Source of the DNA: UMGS1387 sp045540015
GTDB taxonomy: Bacteria > Bacillota > Clostridia > Oscillospirales > CAG-382
NCBI GenBank assembly: GCA_045540015.1
Contig: JAZQGP010000027.1
Coordinates: forward strand, 1 to 41,328
Direction: 5' to 3'
Length of the DNA: 41,328 nt
In this document: positions 18,001-26,266 of the stretch, in pieces
Numbering within the stretch: position 1 is the stretch's first letter
How the letters are laid out: each line of letters begins with the position of its first letter
The notes under the pieces: generated by a model
What the model was told of the DNA's origin: nothing
The model's input: only the letters and a program-made list of their open reading frames with translations
Database searches by the model: none
Program-made: the position numbers and the translations under genes

Positions 18001-19494
18001 ATGAGTGTAAATGTGTATCCGGTTATTAAGACGGAAGACGTGTGTAACGACTACAGAGTATTAATAAACGGCAAAGAAATTGACCTTAATACCGCAAGGG
18101 TGTCTGCACATCCTTTCAACAGACGCTGGCCCGGTCATCAGAGACAAAAAAATCAGAGCGAGCTTGTAAACTTTGCTTCATTTGAAACAGACGAGAGTGT
18201 TGAATTTGAGATTGTTCCGAGGGAACGCTTTGAAAAGGTTGTAATAAGACCTCTTTCACTTGGAATTGAGCCTGTCATAACTGAGGATAAGCATATAAAA
18301 TTTACACTTGAAAAGCCTGCTTACTTTACCGTCGAGCCCTACGGCAGACATAATGCTCTTCATGTGTTTGCAGACCCCGTGAAAAAGTACGATGTTGAAA
18401 TAAACGATGAAAACGTTATCTACTACGGTAAAGGCGAGCACGATGTCGGAAATATTGTCCTCAAAAGCGGACAAACCCTTTTCCTTGACGAAGGTGCAGT
18501 TGTATATTCCTGCATATACGCAGAAGATGCAAAGGATATAAAAATTCTCGGCAGAGGTATACTTGATAACAGCAGAAACAAGGAAAAGATTCTCTTTGAA
18601 ATTAACGCCGAGGATAACGATGCAGACGTAAGAAATGCAGAAAGACAGCATACTGTACGCCTTGAATACTGTGAAAACATTGAAATTGACGGCATTACAA
18701 TACGCGACTCTCTTGTTTATAACATACGTCCGATTTGCTGTAAAAACGTAAATATCAGAAATGTGAAAATTATCGGCTGCTGGAGATATAATTCGGACGG
18801 TATTGATATGCATAACTGCGAGGATGTTGAAATCTCCGATTGCTTTATCAGAACCTTTGACGACTCTATCTGTATAAAAGGCTTTGACTTTTACCAGAAC
18901 GAAGAGGATATGTTCCATAACGGTAAAATGTATGATGTATTCAGGAATACACATATTTCAAACTGTACCATCTGGAACGACTGGGGTAAGGCACTTGAGA
19001 TAGGTGCCGAGACAAGAGCAAAGGAAATATGCGACATTACGTTTGAAAACTGTAATATAATACACGTTACAGGTCCGGTTCTTGACGTATATAACGTTGA
19101 CTATGCTGATGTGCATGACCTTTTGTACAAAAACATAAACGTAGAGTATGACGATATTATCCCTGCATCCCGTCTTCAGAAAAACGACGATGAAGTTTAT
19201 GTAAATCCCGGAACAGAGGAACACAGCCCATATCTTCTTTGCTCTAAGGTTGAGTTTCATCACGAATACTCGGCAGGCGGTAAGATAAGAGGTAAGAACA
19301 GAAGAATTACTTTTGAAAACATACGTCTTTTCGGTAAGCAGAAGATAAAGCTGTTCTTTACCGGAAGTGATATGGAACATAAGAGCAGTGATATAAAGAT
19401 AAAAGATCTTTATCATAACGGAGTGAAGATTACTGATTTTTCACAGGCTGAGACTGTTATGACGGAGACAACAGAAAATATAACAATAGAATAA
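18001..19494 (+). CDS. GH28-family glycoside hydrolase (polygalacturonase-like)
   Basis: A 497-residue beta-helix enzyme. After a ~110-residue N-terminal beta domain, the helix starts at 'LKSGQTLFLDEGAVVY' and shows repeated 'CENIEIDGITIRDS', 'CKNVNIRNVKIIG', 'CEDVEISDCFIR' rungs. GH28 acid residues are visible as 'NSDGIDMHN' and 'FDDSICIKG'; the usual GHG histidine motif appears replaced by 'GKALEIGAETRAKEI', which occurs in exo-acting or divergent members. No signal peptide, so it probably acts in the cytoplasm on imported uronic-acid oligosaccharides such as pectin or rhamnogalacturonan fragments. The exact substrate is not inferable. Confidence 0.85.
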   Translation: MSVNVYPVIKTEDVCNDYRVLINGKEIDLNTARVSAHPFNRRWPGHQRQKNQSELVNFASFETDESVEFEIVPRERFEKVVIRPLSLGIEPVITEDKHIKFTLEKPAYFTVEPYGRHNALHVFADPVKKYDVEINDENVIYYGKGEHDVGNIVLKSGQTLFLDEGAVVYSCIYAEDAKDIKILGRGILDNSRNKEKILFEINAEDNDADVRNAERQHTVRLEYCENIEIDGITIRDSLVYNIRPICCKNVNIRNVKIIGCWRYNSDGIDMHNCEDVEISDCFIRTFDDSICIKGFDFYQNEEDMFHNGKMYDVFRNTHISNCTIWNDWGKALEIGAETRAKEICDITFENCNIIHVTGPVLDVYNVDYADVHDLLYKNINVEYDDIIPASRLQKNDDEVYVNPGTEEHSPYLLCSKVEFHHEYSAGGKIRGKNRRITFENIRLFGKQKIKLFFTGSDMEHKSSDIKIKDLYHNGVKITDFSQAETVMTETTENITIE

Positions 19495-19512
19495 GCGGAG
19501 GAATAGGTACCC

Positions 19513-20370
19513 TTGAATGCAATAATGTTGCTGCTTGCGATATCGGGCGTATCGTATCAGCAGATAGCAAAAAAAATATACGGCGCTCGGGTAAAGAACG
19601 GAGCACATCTGTTCTCGGCAATGAGTGCACTTGTTGCCGCACTGTTCTTTGTACTTACATCCGGCATGAGCTTTGAATATACAACCGAGGCGTTCTTTTA
19701 TTCAGTCATATTTGCAATTGCATACGGAACAGCAATACTTTTCTCGTTTCTTGCAATCGAACATGGACCGCTTTCGCTGTCCTCGCTTATGCTCTCGTAC
19801 TCAACTGCACTTCCTACCGTGTACGGAATTGTGTTTCTCGATGAGCCGGTTGAATTACATATAGTTATTGGACTTGTCCTTTTGTGCATATCTCTTTTGT
19901 TTATCAATTGTGAAAACAAGGACACCGAGAAAAAAAACATAACTCTCAAATGGGGGATATATGCATTTCTGGCGTTTCTGGGAAACGGTGCTTGCACGAC
20001 AATTCAAAAGGTTCAGCAGATTAACTGTGAGGGTAAATTCAAGAACGAGTTTATGATAGTAGCACTTCTTATGGTGTCTGCTGTTCTCATGGTTTTTGCA
20101 CTCGTAAAGGAAAGCGGAACGGTTACTGCAAGCCTCAAAACAGGCTTTGTGTGGTATACCTCCTGTGGTCTTGTAAACGGACTTGTCAATTTACTGGTCA
20201 TTGTTTTGGCACTCAGAATGGCAGCATCAATTATGTTCCCGCTTATTTCCGCAGGCGGAATTGTTGCCTCGGTTCTTGTGGCGCTGTTTGTATACAAGGA
20301 AAAACTCTCAAAATACCAATGCATCGGTGTTTTGCTTGCAATTCCTTCAATTGTTGCACTGAGCGTGTAA
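19513..20370 (+). CDS. EamA/DMT-superfamily transporter
   Basis: A 285-residue protein with about ten hydrophobic helices in two repeats, and 'DEPVELHIVIGLVLLCISLLF' and 'KEKLSKYQCIGVLLAIPSIVAL' at the end of each half, as in EamA-type drug/metabolite transporters. The start is probably the TTG at 19513, placed about 10 nt after GGAGG; the next in-frame ATG (19525) lies too far from it. It begins 18 nt after the GH28 stop, so it is probably co-transcribed and may move the related sugar or product, although most EamA substrates are unknown. Confidence 0.85.
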   Translation: MNAIMLLLAISGVSYQQIAKKIYGARVKNGAHLFSAMSALVAALFFVLTSGMSFEYTTEAFFYSVIFAIAYGTAILFSFLAIEHGPLSLSSLMLSYSTALPTVYGIVFLDEPVELHIVIGLVLLCISLLFINCENKDTEKKNITLKWGIYAFLAFLGNGACTTIQKVQQINCEGKFKNEFMIVALLMVSAVLMVFALVKESGTVTASLKTGFVWYTSCGLVNGLVNLLVIVLALRMAASIMFPLISAGGIVASVLVALFVYKEKLSKYQCIGVLLAIPSIVALSV

Positions 20371-20382
20371 ATTTTACTGTTT

Positions 20383-20417
20383 AAATCCCTGTACCGAATT
20401 GCGCAGCAGGGATTTTT
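20383..20417 (+). terminator. Terminator after the EamA gene
   Basis: AAATCCCTG (20383-20391) pairs with CAGGGATTT (20407-20415), followed by TT. Confidence 0.85.
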
Positions 20418-20779
20418 ACCATTTCACGAACAGCCGATTTTCTAAACTTTACAGCCGATTTTTTAACTTTACAAAACTAAAGCAATGTGATAATATATTT
20501 TTGTAACGTTATATTTTTTTACAATTCCAATAAATATAACAATATAAGATAAATACATTTTGTACACAAATGCGCTTTATCGTTAAAAACGACGGCCGTT
20601 GTTGATTATGTCGCAAAAAAACCGAAAAGTTCAATTTTCGTGTCAACGTACTGTAAAATACGCATCAACATAACTAAAGTTTGCTGCAAATTATTGAGGT
20701 ATAATTATAGATGTAAATAAATTTATTTTGTGAGCAATTTGTTATATATAAACTTAAAAAACATTAAGGAGGAAAATTT
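20418..20779 (+). promoter_or_regulatory. AT-rich leader region of the giant secreted protein gene
   Basis: No gene is seen in this ~360-nt stretch. It holds a tandem direct repeat of about 20 bp (20431-20451 and 20452-20471, both starting CAGCCGATTTT), short inverted repeats (around AACGACGGCCGTTGTT at 20587-20602, and CGAAAA...TTTTCG near 20620-20640), TATAAT at 20700-20705 without a good -35, a perfect palindrome AAATAAATTTATTT at 20715-20728, and AAGGAGG just before the ATG. A long 5' leader is likely. I do not recognise a riboswitch class. Confidence 0.4.
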
Positions 20780-23700
20780 ATGAAAAGCAAATTGTTGGCA
20801 CTTACTCTCGCACTGCTCATGCTTGTTTCGTCAATTCCCGTTGGCGCAATTGGTATGGTTGCAGTTGAAACCGCTGACGAAGTCAGCATAGCCATTCCTG
20901 AAACAGCAGAAGAGGCTGCTGTAATGTCGTCGCAGGATATTCCTGCAGATGCTCCCGAATGGGCGGTACTTTATGAGGACTTTGAAACAAAGACTTTGGG
21001 CGATACTCATAGTTCATATGCTAATTTTACATATGCAGATGAAGATTTTGCTTCTTACAAGTTCCATAAATATCAGAATGCAGCAACTTATGTTGCTGAC
21101 CCGGCTGATGCAAACAATAAGGTGTTGAAGATTACTGCAAATTCCGGCACCTCATCTACAATATCTTATAATGCGGGTCTCAGAATTGACTTTGGTGAGC
21201 TTCCGATAAATGAAGTCGGTGAGTATACCATTTCTTATAAGTGGTATGTTATTCCGCAGATTACAACCGAGGACGGTTATTTAAGCAAGATTTCAAACCA
21301 GGCGAGACTTAACAAGGATCCTGCCAGTGATTCTGTATTCTACCAGTCCGGTTATACTGACGTTAAGTATTTTAACACTTGGAATCAGTATGACTTGATT
21401 TTTAAGATTTATGAAAGAGATGGCGTAAAGTATTTTTATATTAACAATAAAGAATCCGCATTTTCCGACATTTATGATATCGTTATTCATAATGAATCAC
21501 ACTTCAGCGGAACATCGGTCGGTTCTGTTGACTGGTATTACGATGACTTTACGTTATCATACTATCCTTCCGAAACAGCACCTACTACAGTTGAATATGT
21601 AGACGAAGCAGGAACACAGCTTTTCACTGAAGCAGCTGCATCCAGAAAATACGAGCTTGCTACAAAGGCAGATATGGGAATCTCCTACTATCCTGCATAT
21701 TTCTATAACGGTGAGCAGATTAACTCCAACTATTTTTATATTCCTTCAAACGCTTCCAACGTTACAATCACAGTAAAAGCTAATGATACAATTTACCTTG
21801 AAGATTTTGAAAGCTTTATAAGCGGACATACCTTTAAGCTTCCGAAATACACGAGCAGTACCCAGCTTAACACCGACGGAACCACCGCAACACATTATCC
21901 TACTTTCAGAAGAGAAGGAATTACTTCTTATATCGTATCCGGTGATGAAGTTGCAAAAACTGATACAAGAGCAGCTTCTGCGCAGCAGTGGGTTGTTAAA
22001 ACTCTCTCTGACGGAAACAAGGTACTTAACATCAAGGGTAACAGAGCTGAGTATAATGCAAATGGATTTAAATTCTACAAAATGGATTTGAGCAAACCCG
22101 GTCTTTATCGCCTTTCTATGGATTTAAATGTACGTATAGGTCCCGGAACTATGTGGGGTGATGGGCAGCCTGCTGGTGATAACCAGTTCAATGTGGCATA
22201 TCCGGGTGGTGCAGCCATTGTTGGTGAGGATGACCTCGACTTTACACATACTGTTATGACTATAGAAGCCACCGACAACGGTGACGGTACAATGACATAT
22301 GTTGTTTATAACAATGTCAACGATACAGTAAAAAACGCTAATAAGAATGATACAAAATATACTTCAGTAGCTCCTAAAAATCAAGCACAGTGGGTTTATT
22401 ATTTCCACGGTAAGGGCGAAAAAACTGAAACAGGCTCTCTTGATATGTATGTTGATAACATTCAGTTTACATACGGTGCGCCCGTTAATGTTAACTATCG
22501 TGATAAAAACGGTAATGTTCTTGGTACTGTAGTTTCTTATCAGGGAACTGAGCATGAGCTTAACAGTGCAAATGCTTCTCTTAAATATGTTGCACAGTAT
22601 ACAATAGACGGTGTAACTTACGATGAACGTGATATTTATGATATCCCTGCAGATGCAACAACGGTTAACGTAACAGTAAGCAGATATGAAATGCCCGAAA
22701 CAGCTCCTGCAAATGCTGTTATTTATGAGGATTTCGAGAAAACATCTGTATTCGGTACTTCTCTCCCTGCTGCAACATACATTGATGAAACTGTAATTTC
22801 AACTGTTCCTACATTTGGTGCACAGGGTGAATCTTCCTATTCTTACACTACATTTGACGGAAAGAGCGTACTCAAGAACAATTCTCCAACCGGTCACTAT
22901 CCCGGATTTGCACTTAAGAATCTCAATCTGACAAAGCCCGGTAAATATGTATATACTATAAAATATTATATGGAGCTTCCTGCAGGCGCAACATACAGTG
23001 TTGCTGAAAATGCTGTGCAGGTAAGAGAAAATGCCTCTAATAATGAAAACAAAGGCGGCGATTCTACATTCAGTAGTGATAAGACAGCCGGCAAATGGTA
23101 CGCATCTACGGATACATTTGAACTTACGGTAACTGACGGACAGCTTTATATTGGAAAAAATGCTATTTCCAAAATAGACAGTTTCGTTTGGTATACAAAC
23201 AGAAGTGATACATCAGTAAACTGCCCGTACAATGTTTATGTTGATGAAGTTTATCTTACTCGTGTTGTTCCGGTAACTGTAAAGTTTGTAGATGCTACCG
23301 GTGCAGAACTTTATAAAGTTGAGTCTTATCAGAGCGCAACAATTACACTTCCCGCAAAAAACGCTTTAGGTGTAACATATAATTATCCTGTATTCACTGC
23401 AGACGGTCTTACATATAAAGCAGGTGATGAAATCACAATCCCTGCAAAAGCTGCCGGAGAATATGTTATCACGGTTTCAAGACCTGAATTCCCTGCAACT
23501 GCTCCTGCAAATGCAATCCTCTTTGAGGACTTTGAAAACAGAGATACAACTATTACAAATGCACCAGCTACAAGTATCTCGTATGTTTCATACGCAGCTA
23601 ATGACAGCGGTACAATCGGTGAGTATAGTGTTGCTTCTGGTAATAATCCTGTATATGCTGCTGATCCTAAAAATATAAATAACAAAGTATTTAAGGTAAC

Positions 23701-25453
23701 TGGTAGCACCAGGTATGATAATGGTCTTAACATTAAGAACCTTGCCATAAATGAGGTTGGTAAGTACGTTGTTTCCTATGACTGGTATACAGATGCTTCT
23801 CTTACAAATCATCCGAACTGTACTTGCTTTGCAAGAATTTATTGGCAAGATGCAAACGGAACTAACCAGTTTAAGGATATGGCACATATCGCCACAAACC
23901 AATTTAATACAGAAGCGTATAGAAATTCATGGAACACAAAGCAGTATATGTTTGAGATTTATGAAGAAAACGGCGTGAAGCACTTTGTAACCGGCAGCAG
24001 CACTTCCGAGCTTCCAAAGGGCAGTGTATTCGGCTTTGAGCTTTACATGGAAAACCCCGCAGCTACATCGGATAATACCTACACAGTGTATTATGATAAT
24101 GTATCCGTAACCGTGGAAAGACCTAAGAATTATACAGCAACATTTAAAAATGTATATGGTGAAGATTTCGAATATTCAACTTCACAGCTTTCTTATGATG
24201 GTTATACACTTCCTACAGCGACAGATCTCGGACTCGGTTATGAGCCTAAGTTCACCCTTGACTATGAAGAATACTACTATCCTGGAGAGACGGTTGGTTC
24301 CGAGACTGATAAAACATCCTTTGAGTTTATAGTTGTTCCGTCTAATGTTATATTTAAGGAAAACTTTGAAGACGAAACAAGTACAACAGGCGCAGACGGA
24401 ACTGCAGATTACGCAAGAGGAGATGCTAATGGCGGTTACCCGTCAGGCGTTCGTGTTGCTGAACATAACGGCAGCAAAGCGTACTACAGAGAAGCACAAG
24501 GTTGGGCCAACAACTCTGTTGCAACAGGTTTTGCACTTAAAACCCCCGGTGTATATACAATTAAGTATGATGTAACCCTTGATAAGCTTTCTTCTACAGT
24601 AAAAACTACTACCGTTTATACAATGCTGCATAACACATGGAAGGATCCTACAGGAGTTAATACCAATCCTGATGCAACTACAACCATTAAATCAATAGCT
24701 CTTACACCTGATAATTCCAGTGCAACAGTTGAAGCAAAGCTTGAGCTCTACTATAATGCAGACGGCGTTCTTGCATATAAGAACACAAGCGGAGCTGAAA
24801 AGATTTGTAATGTAAGCGGAACGGTTCCGAAGGTTGTCGTTGCATTCGACAGCAAGGATGAAAGTAATAAATCACTTACCAGTCCTGTAAGAATATACAT
24901 TGATAACTTTACCATTGAATTTGAGCCCTATGCTCCCACAACTGTAAAGATGGCTTCCTTCAGAGAAGAAGACGCCGACAACTTGGGAGGACCTGCAGGT
25001 ATCAGATTTGCTTCCTATGTAACAGGCGAACAAAGAACTGTTGCTGCTGAATATGGTTATGTAGTAACTCTTAAGGACTACCTCGACAACGGCGATGGTA
25101 CATATGCATACGAAAACCTCTTCATTGACAACATTGATTCTGTTTCCGCAACAAATACCACAGACGGTACAAATACCGCAGGCGTTAAGTTTGTTGCAGC
25201 TGCAGCATACAACGGCACAGTTGACAGAATCTACGCTGAGAACGGTTCAATCTTTGATAACGGAAAGATTACATACCACGGTATTGAGGAAATATTCTAC
25301 ACAGGCGTGCTTTACGGCATAACTTCCGAGGTACAGAAATCAAAGGTATTTGTAGCAAGACCTTATATCAAGATTAACGGAGTTTATTATTACGGCGATT
25401 GCCATGAAACTTCATATAATGCTGTTTATAACGCAGCAAAGGCTAATGCATGA
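20780..25453 (+). CDS. Large modular secreted protein with five repeated jelly-roll-like modules
   Basis: 1557 residues with a classic signal peptide ('MKSKLLALTLALLMLVSSIP', then 'VGA'). Five repeats each open with an 'xxxEDFE' motif (about residues 66, 340, 650, 917, 1194; 'YEDFE', 'LEDFE', 'YEDFE', 'FEDFE', 'KENFE'), run ~200 residues and carry 'GKYVVSYDWY'-type and 'YYDNVSVT'-type strands, resembling carbohydrate-binding or concanavalin-like sandwiches. Linkers with 'TVKFVDATGAELYKVESYQ'-like sequence separate them (near 272, 570, 833, 1117). A distinct C-terminal domain (about 1387-1557; 'GIRFASYV', 'EYGYVVT') ends the protein. No catalytic site, LPXTG, SLH or dockerin is seen. It probably binds polysaccharide or surface material. 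Confidence 0.8.
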   Translation: MKSKLLALTLALLMLVSSIPVGAIGMVAVETADEVSIAIPETAEEAAVMSSQDIPADAPEWAVLYEDFETKTLGDTHSSYANFTYADEDFASYKFHKYQNAATYVADPADANNKVLKITANSGTSSTISYNAGLRIDFGELPINEVGEYTISYKWYVIPQITTEDGYLSKISNQARLNKDPASDSVFYQSGYTDVKYFNTWNQYDLIFKIYERDGVKYFYINNKESAFSDIYDIVIHNESHFSGTSVGSVDWYYDDFTLSYYPSETAPTTVEYVDEAGTQLFTEAAASRKYELATKADMGISYYPAYFYNGEQINSNYFYIPSNASNVTITVKANDTIYLEDFESFISGHTFKLPKYTSSTQLNTDGTTATHYPTFRREGITSYIVSGDEVAKTDTRAASAQQWVVKTLSDGNKVLNIKGNRAEYNANGFKFYKMDLSKPGLYRLSMDLNVRIGPGTMWGDGQPAGDNQFNVAYPGGAAIVGEDDLDFTHTVMTIEATDNGDGTMTYVVYNNVNDTVKNANKNDTKYTSVAPKNQAQWVYYFHGKGEKTETGSLDMYVDNIQFTYGAPVNVNYRDKNGNVLGTVVSYQGTEHELNSANASLKYVAQYTIDGVTYDERDIYDIPADATTVNVTVSRYEMPETAPANAVIYEDFEKTSVFGTSLPAATYIDETVISTVPTFGAQGESSYSYTTFDGKSVLKNNSPTGHYPGFALKNLNLTKPGKYVYTIKYYMELPAGATYSVAENAVQVRENASNNENKGGDSTFSSDKTAGKWYASTDTFELTVTDGQLYIGKNAISKIDSFVWYTNRSDTSVNCPYNVYVDEVYLTRVVPVTVKFVDATGAELYKVESYQSATITLPAKNALGVTYNYPVFTADGLTYKAGDEITIPAKAAGEYVITVSRPEFPATAPANAILFEDFENRDTTITNAPATSISYVSYAANDSGTIGEYSVASGNNPVYAADPKNINNKVFKVTGSTRYDNGLNIKNLAINEVGKYVVSYDWYTDASLTNHPNCTCFARIYWQDANGTNQFKDMAHIATNQFNTEAYRNSWNTKQYMFEIYEENGVKHFVTGSSTSELPKGSVFGFELYMENPAATSDNTYTVYYDNVSVTVERPKNYTATFKNVYGEDFEYSTSQLSYDGYTLPTATDLGLGYEPKFTLDYEEYYYPGETVGSETDKTSFEFIVVPSNVIFKENFEDETSTTGADGTADYARGDANGGYPSGVRVAEHNGSKAYYREAQGWANNSVATGFALKTPGVYTIKYDVTLDKLSSTVKTTTVYTMLHNTWKDPTGVNTNPDATTTIKSIALTPDNSSATVEAKLELYYNADGVLAYKNTSGAEKICNVSGTVPKVVVAFDSKDESNKSLTSPVRIYIDNFTIEFEPYAPTTVKMASFREEDADNLGGPAGIRFASYVTGEQRTVAAEYGYVVTLKDYLDNGDGTYAYENLFIDNIDSVSATNTTDGTNTAGVKFVAAAAYNGTVDRIYAENGSIFDNGKITYHGIEEIFYTGVLYGITSEVQKSKVFVARPYIKINGVYYYGDCHETSYNAVYNAAKANA

Positions 25454-25462
25454 GGTGAGTAG

Positions 25463-25594
25463 ATGAAAAAAATATACACTCAGCCTGAGTTTGCAGTAAA
25501 CACCGTAAGCAGTGAAGACATAATGAATGGAAGCGACACGTTTATCGATGTCGGACAGCTTTGGTCAACTTCCACAACAGGCGAAACCGAATAA
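25463..25594 (+). CDS. Small conserved peptide, 'SSEDIM' type, copy 1
   Basis: A 43-residue ORF starting 9 nt after the giant gene's stop, with GAGGTGAG before its ATG. It begins MKKIYTQPEFAVNTVSSEDI and ends 'VGQLWSTSTTGETE'. The same N-terminal pattern (MKK.YT.PE..V..VSSEDIM, then '.TFI.....LW') occurs in the peptide at 25951, so selection on the protein is likely. Short peptides with an N-terminal MKKxYxxPE pattern occur in gut Clostridia (recalled, not searched); their function is unknown to me. It could be a secretion- or modification-associated peptide; no export signal is obvious. Confidence 0.7.
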   Translation: MKKIYTQPEFAVNTVSSEDIMNGSDTFIDVGQLWSTSTTGETE

Positions 25595-25600
25595 TAACAA

Positions 25601-25624
25601 GGGGACGGTTGAAAGACCGTCTCC
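25601..25624 (+). terminator. Terminator after small peptide 1
   Basis: GGGGACGGT pairs with ACCGTCTCC (one G-U pair) around a GAAA loop closed by a T-G pair. The hairpin is near-identical in design to the one after small peptide 2. Confidence 0.8.
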
Positions 25625-25740
25625 TTCTGCGTAAGTGCGACATGTATAAGAATATTTAAATCCAGATAAAATGCCATATTTGTAATTTTTATGACAAAAC
25701 TAACAAAATGTTGTAAAATTAAAAAAAATATAAATACCTA

Positions 25741-25769
25741 TTGACAAATACCTATAACAGTGATAGAAT
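25741..25769 (+). promoter_or_regulatory. Strong promoter ahead of small peptide 2
   Basis: Consensus TTGACA (25741-25746), a 17-bp spacer and TAGAAT (25764-25769). The start codon it serves is about 180 nt downstream, so the transcript carries a long leader. Confidence 0.75.
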
Positions 25770-25815
25770 AAACGTGTGTATTTATAGAGTGTGTATAAAT
25801 ATCATATTTCTATAA

Positions 25816-25944
25816 ATAAGTCAGATCCGCGACGTGTCATTTGCCTTAAGACATAAGACACAAAATTACTTAGTTTTACCTAATGCGAAAGTATACAGCA
25901 GGTTGCAAAGTTACTCTTAGCAACACTGACTTATCAAGGAGGGT
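25816..25944 (+). ncRNA. Structured 5' leader closing next to the ribosome binding site of small peptide 2
   Basis: ATAAGTCAG (25816-25824) pairs perfectly with CTGACTTAT (25926-25934), closing a ~100-nt interior. Two internal hairpins are visible: GTGTC (25834-25838) with GACAC (25857-25861), extendable by CTTA/TAAG, and GTTGC (25902-25906) with GCAAC (25920-25924). The ribosome binding site AAGGAGGG starts at 25937, 2 nt after the closing stem. This layout resembles a riboswitch or other translational control element. I could not match it to a known class; the pairings are by eye only. Confidence 0.45.
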
Positions 25945-25950
25945 TTGAAA

Positions 25951-26058
25951 GTGAAAAAGAACTACACCGAGCCGGAAGTTACAGTAATCGCTGTAAGCTC
26001 CGAAGACATCATGGAAAGCAGCACTGAAACATTTATCAACCTGGCATCTCTCTGGTAA
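25951..26058 (+). CDS. Small conserved peptide, 'SSEDIM' type, copy 2
   Basis: A 35-residue ORF with a GTG start 6 nt after AAGGAGGG. It begins 'MKKNYTEPEVTVIAVSSED' and ends 'ETFINLASLW'. It aligns with peptide 1 without gaps over the first 21 residues, and both share 'TFI' and a terminal 'LW' pair. It is monocistronic: its own strong promoter, a structured leader and a terminator. Function unknown. The C-terminal part, with Ser/Thr residues and Trp, is the variable part, as in leader-core peptides, but no modifying enzyme is seen nearby. Confidence 0.7.
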   Translation: MKKNYTEPEVTVIAVSSEDIMESSTETFINLASLW

Positions 26059-26086
26059 TCCAAAAAAGCAAAGACAATTGTTTATT

Positions 26087-26115
26087 GAGACAGTCGAAAG
26101 ACTGTCTCTTTGCTT
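26087..26115 (+). terminator. Terminator after small peptide 2
   Basis: GAGACAGTC (26087-26095), GAAA tetraloop, GACTGTCTC (26100-26108), then TTTGCTTT. Same design as the terminator after peptide 1. Confidence 0.85.
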
Positions 26116-26190
26116 TATAGCCGAAGTTCTTAATATAATACTGCACTTGAGTTCCATTTCACTTTTGAAAAACAATTATACGAAAACTTT

Positions 26191-26251
26191 TCGCAATTTA
26201 CACTTGACATTTTTTTAAAATGTACTAGAATATAAATATAGTCAATTGCGA
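26191..26251 (+). promoter_or_regulatory. GH39-like gene promoter flanked by an inverted repeat
   Basis: TTGACA (26204-26209), a 16-bp spacer and TAGAAT (26226-26231). Around it, TCGCAATT (26191-26198) and AATTGCGA (26244-26251) form a perfect 8-bp inverted repeat, one arm upstream of -35 and the other overlapping the start of the ribosome binding site. This could be a pair of half-operators or a leader hairpin. Confidence 0.55.
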
Positions 26252-26266
26252 AAGGACGATGAGAAT

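Noticed and set aside
18256..18954. A 232-codon minus-strand ORF opposite the GH28 gene
   Set aside because: Antisense to beta-helix rungs, whose regular codons keep the opposite strand open; no start signal.
25816..25944. Assignment to a known riboswitch class (c-di-GMP, TPP, SAM, cobalamin, T-box)
   Set aside because: The conserved core sequences of those classes as I know them are not present.
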